Below are positions 8,594-17,706 of a stretch of DNA of 64,000 nt, piece after piece. Both the position numbers and the translations under genes were made by a program. The stretch is taken from assembly GCA_913062925.1 (NCBI GenBank), contig CAJXWJ010000002.1, forward strand, positions 1 through 64,000, given 5' to 3'. Source of the DNA: an uncultured Pseudorhodobacter sp. (lineage in GTDB: Bacteria > Pseudomonadota > Alphaproteobacteria > Rhodobacterales > Rhodobacteraceae). Position 1 is the stretch's first letter, and the number at the start of each line of letters is the position of its first letter. The notes beneath the pieces are model-generated. The model made no database searches, was not told the DNA's origin, and saw nothing but the letters and a program-made list of their open reading frames with translations.

Positions 8594-9343
8594 ATGTTGA
8601 TCGAAATCGAAAATCTCTCTGTCACCTTCACCGCACAGGGCAAGCCCCTGCGCGCCGTACAAGAGGTCTCCTTCGCCGTGGCCGCCAAAAGCGCCTTTGG
8701 CCTGGTTGGCGAAAGCGGCTCTGGCAAATCCACCATCTTGCGCGCCATCTGCGGCCTTGCGCCAATCTCGGGCGGCTCGATCCGCATCGCAGGTGAAACG
8801 ATCCGACACGACCGCGCCTTCTCGCGTCAGGTGCAAATGGTGTTCCAAGACCCCTACGCCAGCCTGCACCCGCGCCATAGCATCGACCGCACCCTCTCTG
8901 AACCGCTGGCCATCCACGGCCTCCCGCTCAGCGAAAGCCGCATCCAACAAGCCCTCACCGATGTCGGCCTTCCAGCCAATTTCCGCTTTCGCTACCCCCA
9001 CCAACTCTCAGGCGGCCAGCGTCAACGCGTTGCCATCGCCCGCGCGCTGATGCTGGAACCCAAAATCCTGCTGCTCGACGAGCCCACCTCGGCGCTCGAT
9101 GCCAGCGTGCAGGCCGAAACCCTGAACCTGCTGTCGCGGCTGCGCGCCGAACGCGGCCTGACCTTCCTGATGGTCTCGCATGACCTGGCGGTGATCGACC
9201 ATATGTGTGACCGCATTCTGGTGATGCAACATGGCCGCAGCGTCGAAAGCCTCAGCCGCCAAGCCCTCGCCTCGGGCCAGATGACAACCGCCTATGCCCG
9301 CAGCCTGTTCGCGGCCTCAGCCGACCGCATGCTGCCCCCTTAA
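8594..9343 (+). CDS. Peptide-type ABC transporter ATPase (DppF/OppF family)
   Basis: A 249-aa ABC ATPase with Walker A GESGSGKS, signature LSGGQRQR and Walker B ILLLDEPTSALD. The start at 8594 is one base after the stop of the preceding ATPase gene and gives a canonical N-terminus (MLIEIENLSVTF); a start at 8534 would add 20 non-homologous residues inside the upstream gene. The protein is shorter than many DppF because it lacks the C-terminal peptide-transporter extension. It is the last gene of the operon, facing galD. Confidence 0.88.
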   Translation: MLIEIENLSVTFTAQGKPLRAVQEVSFAVAAKSAFGLVGESGSGKSTILRAICGLAPISGGSIRIAGETIRHDRAFSRQVQMVFQDPYASLHPRHSIDRTLSEPLAIHGLPLSESRIQQALTDVGLPANFRFRYPHQLSGGQRQRVAIARALMLEPKILLLDEPTSALDASVQAETLNLLSRLRAERGLTFLMVSHDLAVIDHMCDRILVMQHGRSVESLSRQALASGQMTTAYARSLFAASADRMLPP

Positions 9344-9360
9344 CCGCTTTCATCTGTCTC

Positions 9361-9395
9361 TAAATATCCCGGGGTCCGGGGCAGCGCCCCGGCCG
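9361..9395. repeat. REP-like G+C hairpin between convergent genes
   Basis: TAAATATCCCGGGG is followed by a 7-bp inverted repeat, CCGGGGC (9376-9382) and GCCCCGG (9386-9392), with a 3-nt loop. It lies in the 59-bp gap between the convergent ABC operon and galD. From memory, this short sequence type recurs between genes in Rhodobacteraceae. It may act as a bidirectional transcription end, although no T-run follows. Confidence 0.5.
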
Positions 9396-9402
9396 CCTGC
9401 CG

Positions 9403-10473
9403 CTAAACCGGCAGCGGAGCAGGAAAAACCACCCCCTCAAACAGCTTGCGCGCCGTGCGCAGGGTGCCCGCCGCCACAATCTTGCCCGCCTGCACCTCCA
9501 AAAAGACCTCTGCCGCACCGCTGGGATGCTCGACCGCAAAGCGTCCGTCTTGCGGCAGCTTTGCCAGCGCCGCGGCCGGCCCCTTGCCTAAAAGGCAGGC
9601 CGAGGCCAGGCTGACCGCCGCCAAAACCCCGATCCCCGCGTGCAGCCGATGCGGGATGAGGCTGCGGGTGTGGATCGCCCCACCTCGGATCGGCGGCGAA
9701 ACCAAAACCATCTTTGGCACCGATTGCGCGGCAACATCGCCCAGCCGCATCAGCGGCCCTGCCTGCAAGCGAATGGCCTCGATCCTTGCGCGCAGCGCGG
9801 TGTCTGCCTCCAGCAGATCAAGCGGCTCTTGACCGGTCAGTCCAAAGTCTGCCGCCGCCATCACCACGATCGGCATGCCATTGTCGATCAGCGTGCAGTC
9901 CAGACCCTCGATCTGGTCAACCTCTTGTCCCGTTGGCAGCATCGCGCCACAAAGCGCACCTGCAATGCCGGTAAACAGCAGCGGCACGGGGGCGTGATGG
10001 CCGGGCACACCGTCAATCTGCGCGCCCCCCTGATAGCTGACGCGGCGCTTTGGCGTGGCCACCCGCGCCACCGCCACCTCACCGGTGTTCAGCATATGGA
10101 TGCGCACCGGCGTCACCCCCTCTTGCGCCGCAAGCAGACCGCGCTCCAACGCGGCTGGTCCAACCGCGGCCAGAATATTGCCACAGGGCTGGGCGGTGCT
10201 GACCAAGGCCTGATCGACAAAGACCTGCAAGAACAGATAGTCCACATCGGCATCAGACCGGCTTGAGGCAGCAAGGATCGCCACCTTCGAACACAAAGGA
10301 TCGCCGCCGCCAATGCCGTCAATTTGTCGAGGATCAGGGCTGCCCAACAACCGCAGCAACAGCGCATCGCGCGCGGCAGCTGCGGCAGGCAGATCGCTTG
10401 CCAAAAACACCGCAGCCTTCGATGTCCCTCCCCGCATCCAAAGGCAAGGGATGCCCGCTTCGGTGTCAGACAT
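9403..10473 (-). CDS. galD: 4-oxalomesaconate tautomerase (PrpF family)
   Basis: The 356-aa protein belongs to the PrpF fold, beginning [22 protein letters not shown], with the conserved [17 protein letters not shown] and [13 protein letters not shown] segments. In gallate catabolism GalD interconverts the keto and enol forms of 4-oxalomesaconate, which is needed when ring cleavage yields this compound directly. It overlaps the stop of the galC-like gene by 8 nt (ATGTCTGA), so it is the last gene of the galB-EDO-galC-galD operon. The context with GalB- and LigK-type genes makes tautomerase more likely than the aconitate isomerase PrpF. Confidence 0.88.
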   Translation of the reverse strand: MSDTEAGIPCLWMRGGTSKAAVFLASDLPAAAAARDALLLRLLGSPDPRQIDGIGGGDPLCSKVAILAASSRSDADVDYLFLQVFVDQALVSTAQPCGNILAAVGPAALERGLLAAQEGVTPVRIHMLNTGEVAVARVATPKRRVSYQGGAQIDGVPGHHAPVPLLFTGIAGALCGAMLPTGQEVDQIEGLDCTLIDNGMPIVVMAAADFGLTGQEPLDLLEADTALRARIEAIRLQAGPLMRLGDVAAQSVPKMVLVSPPIRGGAIHTRSLIPHRLHAGIGVLAAVSLASACLLGKGPAAALAKLPQDGRFAVEHPSGAAEVFLEVQAGKIVAAGTLRTARKLFEGVVFPAPLPV

Positions 10474-11137
10474 AGGTCAAGCCCTTGGCCGCAAGCGCGG
10501 GCCGCATGTCGTATAAATCCAGCCCCAGCACCCCGGTCGCAAGTTTGGCGCGCTTGGCCTCTTCGGCCGCAAGCCGGCTGTTGGCCGCGGCCAGCACCGC
10601 CTCGGCCTCATCCAAGCGCACCACCACCACGCCGTCATCATCCGCGACAATCACATCCCCCGCTGCAATCGCCTGCCCCGCACAAACAATGGGCACATTG
10701 ACCGAACCGAGGGTCTGTTTGACCGTGCCCTGCGCGCTGATCGCCCGCGACCAAACTGGAAACCCCAGCGCGGTCAAATCGCGCACATCGCGCACGCCAG
10801 CCTCAATCACCAAACCCCGACAGCCCCGCGCCATGGCCGAGGTGGCCAAAAGATCGCCGAAATAGCCGTTATCACAAGGGCTTGTCGGCGCCAGCACCAG
10901 AATGTCGCCGGCTTGCAGTTGCTCAATCGCCACATGCAGCATCCAGTTATCGCCGGGGGGGGCGCTGATGGTCACGGCGCTGCCGGCGATCTGGGCGCCG
11001 GCATAGATCGGGCGCAGCGTGCTGTGCAAACAGCCCTTGCGGCCCTGCGCCTCGTGGACGGTGGCAACGCCGGCGCGCGCCAGCCCCTCGATCACAGCGC
11101 GCGGCGCGCGGGGAATGGATTGTACCACAACGCTCAT
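10466..11137 (-). CDS. ligK: 4-carboxy-4-hydroxy-2-oxoadipate aldolase / oxaloacetate decarboxylase
   Basis: A 223-aa member of the RraA-like class II aldolases (LigK, GalC or ProA). It splits 4-carboxy-4-hydroxy-2-oxoadipate into pyruvate and oxaloacetate. Recognisable family stretches are [11 protein letters not shown], the [13 protein letters not shown] loop, IEAGVRDV (the R-D of the active site) and [12 protein letters not shown]. The start at 11137 gives the usual ~225 aa; an upstream in-frame ATG at 11311 would run into the preceding gene. There is a 110-bp gap to the upstream dioxygenase gene, which may hold a secondary promoter, and an 8-nt overlap with galD downstream. Confidence 0.9.
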   Translation of the reverse strand: MSVVVQSIPRAPRAVIEGLARAGVATVHEAQGRKGCLHSTLRPIYAGAQIAGSAVTISAPPGDNWMLHVAIEQLQAGDILVLAPTSPCDNGYFGDLLATSAMARGCRGLVIEAGVRDVRDLTALGFPVWSRAISAQGTVKQTLGSVNVPIVCAGQAIAAGDVIVADDDGVVVVRLDEAEAVLAAANSRLAAEEAKRAKLATGVLGLDLYDMRPALAAKGLTYV

Positions 11138-11247
11138 GCCGCACCGCCGCCGCTTTGCGCAGCCTTGGCCAGCGGAGGGAACAAAGGAAAGGTCTGGGTT
11201 GACGTCTGGGGTGACGTTTTGGGCAAACAGCAACTTTGAGCCATGCA

Positions 11248-12198
11248 TTACTCCTTTGCGGCTGGCGGGGTGCCATGGGTGTGAAAAGTCTCGATCGTCT
11301 TTAGGCCCCAAGCCTGGCCACGTTTGCGCTCGGCTTCAGTCCAGACCACTGGCTCCCAATCGGGTGCAAGGATCAGCCGCGCGCCGGCATTGGCAAGTTC
11401 GACCCGATTTCCCGCAGGCTCCCAGACATATAAAAAGAAAGTGCCTTGGATGGCGTGCTTATGCGGGCCTGTCTCGATGTGGACACCGTTTTCCAAGAAC
11501 AGATCTGCGGCGCGCAGAATGTCTTCACGGCTGTCGGTGGCATAGGTGATATGATGCAGCCGCGCGAGACCGCCGCTGTGATCTTCGGTGCAGGCAAGAT
11601 CATAGGTTTTGTTGTTCACAGTAAACCAACAGCCCCCGGTGCGGCCATTGTCCAGTTGGATCATCTCGGTCACGCGCGAGCCAAGGCACAGCTGCATGAA
11701 CCGCCTGAATTCGGCGACATCCGCGGCCAGAAGGTTCAGATGATCAATCCGGCGCGGTGCCGCACCTTGGCCGGTGTAGCGGCTGGCCATGTTCTTCAGC
11801 GCAGGCCTATCCTCGCCCGTGGCACGATACTTGACGCTGTCCCAATAAAGCTCGAACACATGGCCAAAGGGGTCTTCAAAGCGAAAGGCGCGGCCATGAC
11901 CCAGATCGCCCTCGACCCAACCGTGGCAGAGATAGTCCGAGGCCTCGATCACCGCGACCTGATCGGCCAGCGCCTGCGCCGAGGCCGCACGATAGCCGAT
12001 ATGACCCACGCCAGTGCTGTGGTGACGGGTCAGCTTTAGGCTGTGAAGCTCGTAATCATCCCAAGCACGCAAATAGGCGCTGTCGGCACTGCGCGCCGAA
12101 AGTTTCAGGCCATAGACCCGGGTAAAGAAATCAAGGCTTTCATCAAAGCGATCGGTATAAAGCTCGACATGACCCAGATGCGCAACCGCGCCGCTCAC
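11248..12198 (-). CDS. Type I extradiol (VOC-fold) dioxygenase, catechol 2,3-dioxygenase-like
   Basis: The 316-aa protein has two VOC modules: an N-terminal half beginning [24 protein letters not shown] and a C-terminal half beginning [10 protein letters not shown]. Candidate Fe(II) ligands are H153, H215 and E267 (GNRVELAN), with the spacing of BphC and XylE. It should open a catecholic ring next to the hydroxyl pair. The start is a GTG at 12198, overlapping the galB stop as GTGA; an ATG at 12357 lies inside galB. Its position between galB and ligK is unexpected, because gallate and protocatechuate ring cleavage is normally done by unrelated LigAB-type enzymes. The substrate is unknown; a trihydroxybenzoate or related catechol giving 4-oxalomesaconate is inferred from the neighbours. 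Confidence 0.85.
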   Translation of the reverse strand: MSGAVAHLGHVELYTDRFDESLDFFTRVYGLKLSARSADSAYLRAWDDYELHSLKLTRHHSTGVGHIGYRAASAQALADQVAVIEASDYLCHGWVEGDLGHGRAFRFEDPFGHVFELYWDSVKYRATGEDRPALKNMASRYTGQGAAPRRIDHLNLLAADVAEFRRFMQLCLGSRVTEMIQLDNGRTGGCWFTVNNKTYDLACTEDHSGGLARLHHITYATDSREDILRAADLFLENGVHIETGPHKHAIQGTFFLYVWEPAGNRVELANAGARLILAPDWEPVVWTEAERKRGQAWGLKTIETFHTHGTPPAAKE

Positions 12199-12932
12199 AG
12201 CACATCCACCGCGCGCGGGAACATCGACTGAAAGCCCTCGGCATAAAGCGCCGCGCGCCCGCCTGACTGGCCACCTGAATTGCGCTGAAAATGGTTGGCG
12301 CGATTTTGCGCGACGCGGGTGTAGAAATCCCACAGATGCTCTTGGCCTTCCATACATTCGATGGCAGCGCGCTTTTTGTCCCAGACCGGCGTGATGTCCA
12401 AAAACACATCCGGTTTCCAGCCCATCTGCTCGGTCTGATGCGGCTCGAACAGGTATAATTGCGGCGCGCCCAACACCTTTTGCCCCGGATTATGCCCCCA
12501 AGCCTGCGCGATCATCCGGCATTCCAGCGCCACTTGCGTCGCATACATATGATCGGTGTTATAGGGGTCAAAGGCGCTGTGGCTCATCATAAAATCCGGC
12601 TGGACGTCGCGGATAATATCGACCAGCCGCAGCTTGTCGGCCTCGGACAGCCGCAAGGGATAATCGCCCAGATCCATGCAGATCAGCGCCTGAACCCCCA
12701 GCGCGCGGGCGGCGGCCTCGGCCTCGGCACGGCGGGCAGCCTTGACGCGGTCAAGCGTCATATCAGGCTTTTTCCACAGCTTGGCGCTTTCGCCGCGTTC
12801 CCCAAATGACAGGCAAACTACGGTGACATGGTAGCCCATTGCTGCATGTAGCGCGATGGCCCCGCCACAGCGCCAGACGAAATCTGCGGCATGAGCCGAG
12901 ATGATAAGGGCGGTCTTTGGCGCAGGGCTCAT
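12195..12932 (-). CDS. galB: 4-oxalomesaconate hydratase (PIG-L/LmbE fold)
   Basis: A 245-aa PIG-L-fold protein with the metal-binding segment SAHAADFVWRCGGA near the N-terminus. PIG-L proteins are usually deacetylases, but GalB of Pseudomonas putida is a member that hydrates 4-oxalomesaconate to 4-carboxy-4-hydroxy-2-oxoadipate. The placement immediately before LigK- and GalD-type genes argues for GalB. The start at 12932 has AAGGAG seven bases upstream; an in-frame start at 13013 has no such site. It is the first gene of the operon and divergent from a LysR-type gene. Deacetylase activity remains a less likely alternative. Confidence 0.85.
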   Translation of the reverse strand: MSPAPKTALIISAHAADFVWRCGGAIALHAAMGYHVTVVCLSFGERGESAKLWKKPDMTLDRVKAARRAEAEAAARALGVQALICMDLGDYPLRLSEADKLRLVDIIRDVQPDFMMSHSAFDPYNTDHMYATQVALECRMIAQAWGHNPGQKVLGAPQLYLFEPHQTEQMGWKPDVFLDITPVWDKKRAAIECMEGQEHLWDFYTRVAQNRANHFQRNSGGQSGGRAALYAEGFQSMFPRAVDVL

Positions 12933-13148
12933 GGCAGTCTCCTTGGCTGATATGCCGATAAAGATGCGCGCGCATTCCGGCCTTTGCCAATTCAGAACCA
13001 CGCGCATTGCCATAAGTTTTTGCTATAGACAGTTGCATTACTGCGCAGGCTTTGGCAGCCTTGCACCGTTGCAAACAAGTGAGGCCGCGATGAAAAACAG
13101 GAGGCTTCTTGACTATAACGCGGCCGCATGCACCCGCGCCGCGGGCAA

Positions 13149-14327
13149 ATGATGAGAGCCAGCCTGCGCCATCTGCGGCTTTTGCTGGCCCTGATCGAGA
13201 CAGGCTCGGTCACTCAGGCCGCAGCGCAGCTGCGTGTCACGCAGCCCGCAGTTTCAGCGGCCTTGCAGGGCATTGAGACCGCGCTTGGTACCGCGCTTTT
13301 TGACCGCCGGCCCAAGGGCTTGATCCTGACGCCGGCGGGTGCGGCGGTTGCCTTGCGGCTGCGGCGCGCGCTGGGTCTTTTGGACCCGGCGCTTTGCGAC
13401 CTTAACCCGCAGCTGAAGCGGACCGCGACGCTGGCGCAGCTGACCGCGCTGATCGCTGTCACCGAATGCGAAAGCTTTGCCGCTGCCGCCCGCCACTTGG
13501 GGCTGGCACAACCCAGCGTGCATCGCGCTCTGCGCCAATTCGAGGCGGCAGCCGGACGCAGCCTGTTCGAGCGCAGCGCCAAAGGCATGACCGCAAGCCG
13601 CGCAGTGCGCCAACTGGCCACCGCCACCCGTCTGGCCCTGACCGAGCTAGAGCAAGCCGAGGCCGATGTCGCGGATCTGTCAGGCCGCGAGGTGGGGCGG
13701 GTGGTGATTGGCGCCATGCCGCTTTCGCGCTCGCTGCTGCTAGGTCCGGCCATCGCGCGGTTTCGCGGCCACTGGAGCGCGCTGCCGATCCGCATCACCG
13801 AGGGGCACTACGACAATTTGGCCGAAAGCTTGCTGCGCGGCGAGGTGGATATGCTGGTGGGGGCTTTGCGCCCCCCCCTGCCCGATTTCAACCAAGAGAT
13901 CTTGTTGCAAGATGCAATGGCAATCGTCGCGCGCCCCGATCACCCTTTGGCGCGCATCACCGCGCCTGCGGTCGAACTGACGCGCTGGCCCTGGGTGGTG
14001 GCGGGCATGGGTACCCCTGCGCGCGATCATTTCACCGCGATGTTCGCCGCAGCCCAGCTGCCCTGCCCGACGCGCTTGGTGGAAACCGGCTCGATGACAC
14101 TGCTGTGCGATGTGCTGGGGCGGACGGATCATCTGGGCTTTGTCTCGGCCCTGCAAGCCCAACGCGACATCGCCAATGGCAGGCTGCTGCGCCTGCCCTA
14201 TCAGACCGCCCAAGGCACTTTGCGCCCGATTGGGCTGACCACACGGCGCGACTGGCATCCGACGCGGGCGCAAAACGATATGATCGCAGCCCTACGCGCC
14301 GCGGTTGCCGAAATCGCGTCCGATTAG
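13149..14327 (+). CDS. LysR-type regulator with two tandem HTH domains
   Basis: The 392-aa protein is about 90 aa longer than a usual LysR. There are two winged-HTH segments: residues 6-65 (HLRLLLALIETGSVTQAAAQ...) and residues 94-150 (QLTALIAVTECESFAAAARH...LFERSAKGMTAS). A single LysR substrate-binding domain follows from about residue 185. It is divergent from galB across about 216 bp, so it is the likely activator of the galB-EDO-ligK-galD operon, responding to an aromatic acid or ring-cleavage product (inference). The start could be 13149, 13152 or 13128; none has a strong ribosome site. It ends overlapping the MarR gene tail to tail by 4 nt. Confidence 0.88.
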   Translation: MMRASLRHLRLLLALIETGSVTQAAAQLRVTQPAVSAALQGIETALGTALFDRRPKGLILTPAGAAVALRLRRALGLLDPALCDLNPQLKRTATLAQLTALIAVTECESFAAAARHLGLAQPSVHRALRQFEAAAGRSLFERSAKGMTASRAVRQLATATRLALTELEQAEADVADLSGREVGRVVIGAMPLSRSLLLGPAIARFRGHWSALPIRITEGHYDNLAESLLRGEVDMLVGALRPPLPDFNQEILLQDAMAIVARPDHPLARITAPAVELTRWPWVVAGMGTPARDHFTAMFAAAQLPCPTRLVETGSMTLLCDVLGRTDHLGFVSALQAQRDIANGRLLRLPYQTAQGTLRPIGLTTRRDWHPTRAQNDMIAALRAAVAEIASD

Positions 14328-14803
14328 GCGGGCATTGTGGCCTTGCGAAACTTGCGCAAAATGCGCTGCAACTCTTGGCACTCGGTCGGGGATAGGCAAG
14401 CAAAAAGCTGGCGCTCATGCTCGGCTACGCGGTCATAGGCGGCCGCAGCCAGCTGCTTTCCAGCGGTGGTTGGCATCAAAGCATGTCGCCTGCGATCTTG
14501 AGCGACCGGCGCACGCAGGATCAGATTGCGCCCTGCCAGCTCGTCAATAATCGTGACAAGGTTCGAGCGTTCAATCTGCAAGCTATCGGCCAATTGGGTC
14601 TGGGTCAGACCGGGTTCGCCCACGATGATCGTCAGCGCAGAAAATGATACCGCGCGCAGATCATATTCGGCCAAAGTGCGCGAGAAATCGGCGTGAACAA
14701 TCGAAAGCGCGCGTTTCATCGTATAGCCGATAAAGCCCGACAACCGCCGATCTACCCCAAGCTGTTCGACTTCATCGCCAGTTTTCGCCACATTCGTGTC
14801 CAT
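14324..14803 (-). CDS. MarR-family repressor of the hydroxycinnamate genes
   Basis: A 159-aa MarR winged-helix protein: LDR-type HTH around TQTQLADSLQIERSNLVTIIDEL and wing at QDRRRHALMPTTAGK. It lies directly downstream of the SDR and CoA-ligase genes on the same strand. MarR members CouR, HcaR, FerR and PhdR repress hydroxycinnamate catabolism and are released by the CoA thioester (family knowledge), so this one most likely does the same here. It has a 130-bp A+T-rich upstream region, hence probably its own promoter. The operator may be in this region and in the 17531-17706 divergent region. Confidence 0.85.
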   Translation of the reverse strand: MDTNVAKTGDEVEQLGVDRRLSGFIGYTMKRALSIVHADFSRTLAEYDLRAVSFSALTIIVGEPGLTQTQLADSLQIERSNLVTIIDELAGRNLILRAPVAQDRRRHALMPTTAGKQLAAAAYDRVAEHERQLFACLSPTECQELQRILRKFRKATMPA

Positions 14804-14933
14804 CTTGCCCCTGCTCCAAAATGTTAAAGCATATCAGTTCTATAGTATCATCATTCTCAGTGCCAAAAAAGGTAAAACAGACCTATTTTATAGAAACAGA
14901 CTTGCGGCTGCGGCAAAAACCGCCGCAAGCCCA

Positions 14934-15692
14934 CTATCTTGGCGGCAGCCGCACGCCACCATCCAGCCGGATCACTTCGGCGTTCAGATAACTGTTGGTC
15001 AGGCACAAAAGCACCACATCGGCAAATTCGCTGGCAGCGCCCAGCCGGTTTGGAAAGGGGATCGAGGCCGCAATACCGGCTTGCACCTCGGCGGGCAGCT
15101 CTGCCAGCAAGGGCGTCAGAAAGATGCCAGGGGCCACTGTATTGACGCGAATGCCAAAGCGCGCCAGCTCGCGCGCCGCTGGCAGCGCCAAAGAGACGAT
15201 CCCCCCTTTCGAGGCCGCATAAGCCGCCTGCCCGATTTGGCCATCAAAGGCCGCAACCGAAGCCGTGTTGACGATCGCACCGCGCGCACCATCGGCGTCG
15301 GGCGCATTGGTTTGCATCCGCGCCGCCGCAAGGCGCATCATATTAAAGGTGCCAATCAAATTGACCTGAATGGTGCGGGCAAAATCGGCAAGCGGCATCG
15401 GCCCCTCGCGGCCCACAATCCGGCTGGCGCCGCCAATGCCTGCGCAATTGACCAGCCCGCGCAGAGGCCCCTTCGCCGCAATCGCACCATCAAGCGCCGC
15501 GCCCGCCGCCTCGTCGGTGACATCAAGCGCCAAGCCATGGCCGCCAACCGATACCGCCACCCGATGCGCGGCCTCGGCGTTGCGGTCAATCACCGTCACC
15601 TGCACGCCACGCTCTGCCAGCGCGCGCACGACCGCCTCGCCCAAGCCCGAGCCGCCACCGGTGACGGCAATATGTGTCTGAGCGATCTGCAT
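14934..15692 (-). CDS. SDR dehydrogenase, 3-hydroxy-3-arylpropionyl-CoA dehydrogenase
   Basis: A 252-aa classical short-chain dehydrogenase: cofactor motif TGGGSGLG near residue 10, NAG-type NCAGIGG, catalytic S and Y-A-A-S-K ([10 protein letters not shown]). It resembles type II 3-hydroxyacyl-CoA dehydrogenases (HSD10 type). Its ATG overlaps the ligase stop as TGATG, so the two are translationally coupled. In the CoA-dependent beta-oxidative route of Agrobacterium fabrum and Corynebacterium glutamicum, an SDR oxidises the hydroxy-arylpropionyl-CoA to the beta-keto form; the same four activities are clustered here. A start at 15743 was rejected because it lies inside the ligase gene. Confidence 0.85.
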   Translation of the reverse strand: MQIAQTHIAVTGGGSGLGEAVVRALAERGVQVTVIDRNAEAAHRVAVSVGGHGLALDVTDEAAGAALDGAIAAKGPLRGLVNCAGIGGASRIVGREGPMPLADFARTIQVNLIGTFNMMRLAAARMQTNAPDADGARGAIVNTASVAAFDGQIGQAAYAASKGGIVSLALPAARELARFGIRVNTVAPGIFLTPLLAELPAEVQAGIAASIPFPNRLGAASEFADVVLLCLTNSYLNAEVIRLDGGVRLPPR

Positions 15693-17530
15693 CACGGCCT
15701 CCGCTTCCAGTCGGCCAGCAGCAAGGCGGGATCTTCTGACCACAGCGACGCCACCAGATCCGCCCTTTCGCGCAACACCGCGCGCTGATTGACCGAGCCT
15801 TTGTCGGTGACCTCGCCCCTGTCAAAACTCAGCGGCTGTTGCACCACTAAGGCCGCCACCACCCGCGCCGCACTGCCCGTCGCGGCACGCGCATGTGCGC
15901 TCAGACGGTCGCGCAGCGCAGCAATCACAGCGGGATGGCTGAACACAGGCTCTTCCCCGCCCGCAATCTGGGCCAAAGCGGCGCGGTTGGGCAGCAAAAG
16001 CGCGCGCAGATCGTCTTTATTCTCGCCCGCAATCACCGCATCCGAAATCAAGCCCGCCATCGCATCAACCAAGCCCGCCCGCAACGCGCCCACCGCCACC
16101 CAAGTGCCGGTGGAAAGCTTGAAATTCTCGGCCAAACGGCCATCAAAGATAAAGCCCGCCGCAGGCTCACCCTCAACCGCATAGCGCAGCGCATCGCCAA
16201 AGATGTAAAAGCCATCCTCGTCAAAAGCCGCCGCGGTAAGCTCGGGGTTGCGCCAATAGCCCGGCGTGATCGAGGGGCTTTTGACCCGCGCCTCAAGCTT
16301 GCCCTCTTTTGGCACCAGCTTTAATGTCACCCCCAAGGCCGGCACGCCAATATTGCCGGGGCGGTCTTTTTTCTCGCTGTAATATAGCGCAAAAGGGCCA
16401 GTCTCGGTCGCCCCCAGACCCGAGACAATCGGCACGCCCCCGCCAATTTGGCGCGCAGCCACTGCGGTTAGGCGATCCCAGATCGGTTGGCTCATACCTG
16501 CGCCCGCATACATCATCATCTTAAGCCGCGAAAAAAAGGTGCTGACCAAAGTCGCATCCTGCTCCATCGCATCCAGCAGAAATTGATAGCCGACCGGCAC
16601 GTTGAAATACCAAGTCGGCGCAACCTCGCGCAGGGTGCGGATGGTGCGGGCGATCCCATCAGCGGTGGGGCGGCCATCGTCGATGTAATAGGTGCCGCCG
16701 TGATAAATCGCCATATTGAAGACCTTATTGCCGCTGGCAGTGTGGTTCCAAGGCGCCCAATCCACCAAAACCGGCGGCTCGTCGGCCAGAAACGGATAGG
16801 CTTTGGCCACCATTGCCTGATTGGAACACAGCATCCGCTGGGTCTGGATCACGGCCTTGGGGCTGCCAGTCGTGCCCGAAGTGAACAGGAATTTGGCAAC
16901 TGTATCAGGGCCAACGGCTGCATGGGCGGCCTCCATCTCGGCCGAGGGCGGGGTTTGCAGCAGATCTTGGTACGACAGCGACACGCGCTTTTCGCTGGTC
17001 CCCGTTAGGCTGACCAGCGCCACATCCAAGCCCAGAACCGCCTCGATTGCGGGCAGGAATTTGGCTGCATGATCGGCAAAGACCATCCCGGGGGTCAGCT
17101 GGGCGACCACTGTCGACAGCTTGCCGCGATCCTCACCCGAAAGCGCATAGGCTGGCGATAGCGCTGCCGAGGGAATACCGACATGCTGCGCGCCAAGCGC
17201 CATCAAAGCATGTGCAAGACTGTTGCCCGACAAGATCAGCAAGGGCCGCTCGACCGAAAGCCCCTGCGCAAGCAATGCCGCGCCAATAGCGCGGATCGCG
17301 CGCGCGCCCTGCCCATAGCTGACACGCTGCCATTCGCCCTGGGCATCCCGCTCGGCCATCCAGATCCGCTCGGGATCAATTTCAGCCCAATGCAAAAACC
17401 GCGCGGTCATGCAACGCGGCCAATCGGGCAAAGCCTCGCGCTGCCAGATCAGCACCGACCCATCCGCACGGGTCTCGCTTACCAGCTGCCCCCCCTCGAA
17501 AGCTTTTGCTTGCACCAACTCACTTTGCAT
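15692..17530 (-). CDS. Feruloyl/4-coumaroyl-CoA ligase
   Basis: The 612-aa adenylate-forming enzyme has the AMP-binding P-loop FLFTSGTTGSPKAV, an A5-type GLGATETGP motif and the A8-type hinge region after FIFDGRLAENFKL. Length and pattern (TWYFNVPVGYQFLLDAME, GYWRNPELTAAAFDEDGFY) match feruloyl-CoA synthetases of the Fcs/CouB group. It activates ferulate, p-coumarate or caffeate with ATP and CoA. The start at 17530 follows GGGGGATGTT; an earlier ATG at 17572 lacks this. It leads the operon ligase-SDR and is divergent from the crotonase gene. Confidence 0.92.
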   Translation of the reverse strand: MQSELVQAKAFEGGQLVSETRADGSVLIWQREALPDWPRCMTARFLHWAEIDPERIWMAERDAQGEWQRVSYGQGARAIRAIGAALLAQGLSVERPLLILSGNSLAHALMALGAQHVGIPSAALSPAYALSGEDRGKLSTVVAQLTPGMVFADHAAKFLPAIEAVLGLDVALVSLTGTSEKRVSLSYQDLLQTPPSAEMEAAHAAVGPDTVAKFLFTSGTTGSPKAVIQTQRMLCSNQAMVAKAYPFLADEPPVLVDWAPWNHTASGNKVFNMAIYHGGTYYIDDGRPTADGIARTIRTLREVAPTWYFNVPVGYQFLLDAMEQDATLVSTFFSRLKMMMYAGAGMSQPIWDRLTAVAARQIGGGVPIVSGLGATETGPFALYYSEKKDRPGNIGVPALGVTLKLVPKEGKLEARVKSPSITPGYWRNPELTAAAFDEDGFYIFGDALRYAVEGEPAAGFIFDGRLAENFKLSTGTWVAVGALRAGLVDAMAGLISDAVIAGENKDDLRALLLPNRAALAQIAGGEEPVFSHPAVIAALRDRLSAHARAATGSAARVVAALVVQQPLSFDRGEVTDKGSVNQRAVLRERADLVASLWSEDPALLLADWKRRP

Positions 17531-17706
17531 AACATCCCCCAAGAAACACAGCGCCCCGCCCTGCGGCAGCATTTAGTTATCAAACATAACAGTAATGAAC
17601 CCGAAAGATCTTTGCAACAGGTGTTTACAGCATAATATTTATATCATATAACTAATAATGAGAACAAGCGGAACGCCTCTTTGGAGGCAGGAATCAGAGG
17701 TGCAGC
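17531..17706. promoter_or_regulatory. Divergent promoter region of the hydroxycinnamate genes
   Basis: A 176-bp A+T-rich gap between the leftward ligase operon and the rightward crotonase-amidohydrolase pair. The stretch at about 17630-17660 is rich in TAT/ATA and partly self-complementary, a plausible site for the MarR protein encoded at 14324-14803. A purine-rich GAGGTG precedes the crotonase ATG. Confidence 0.5.
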
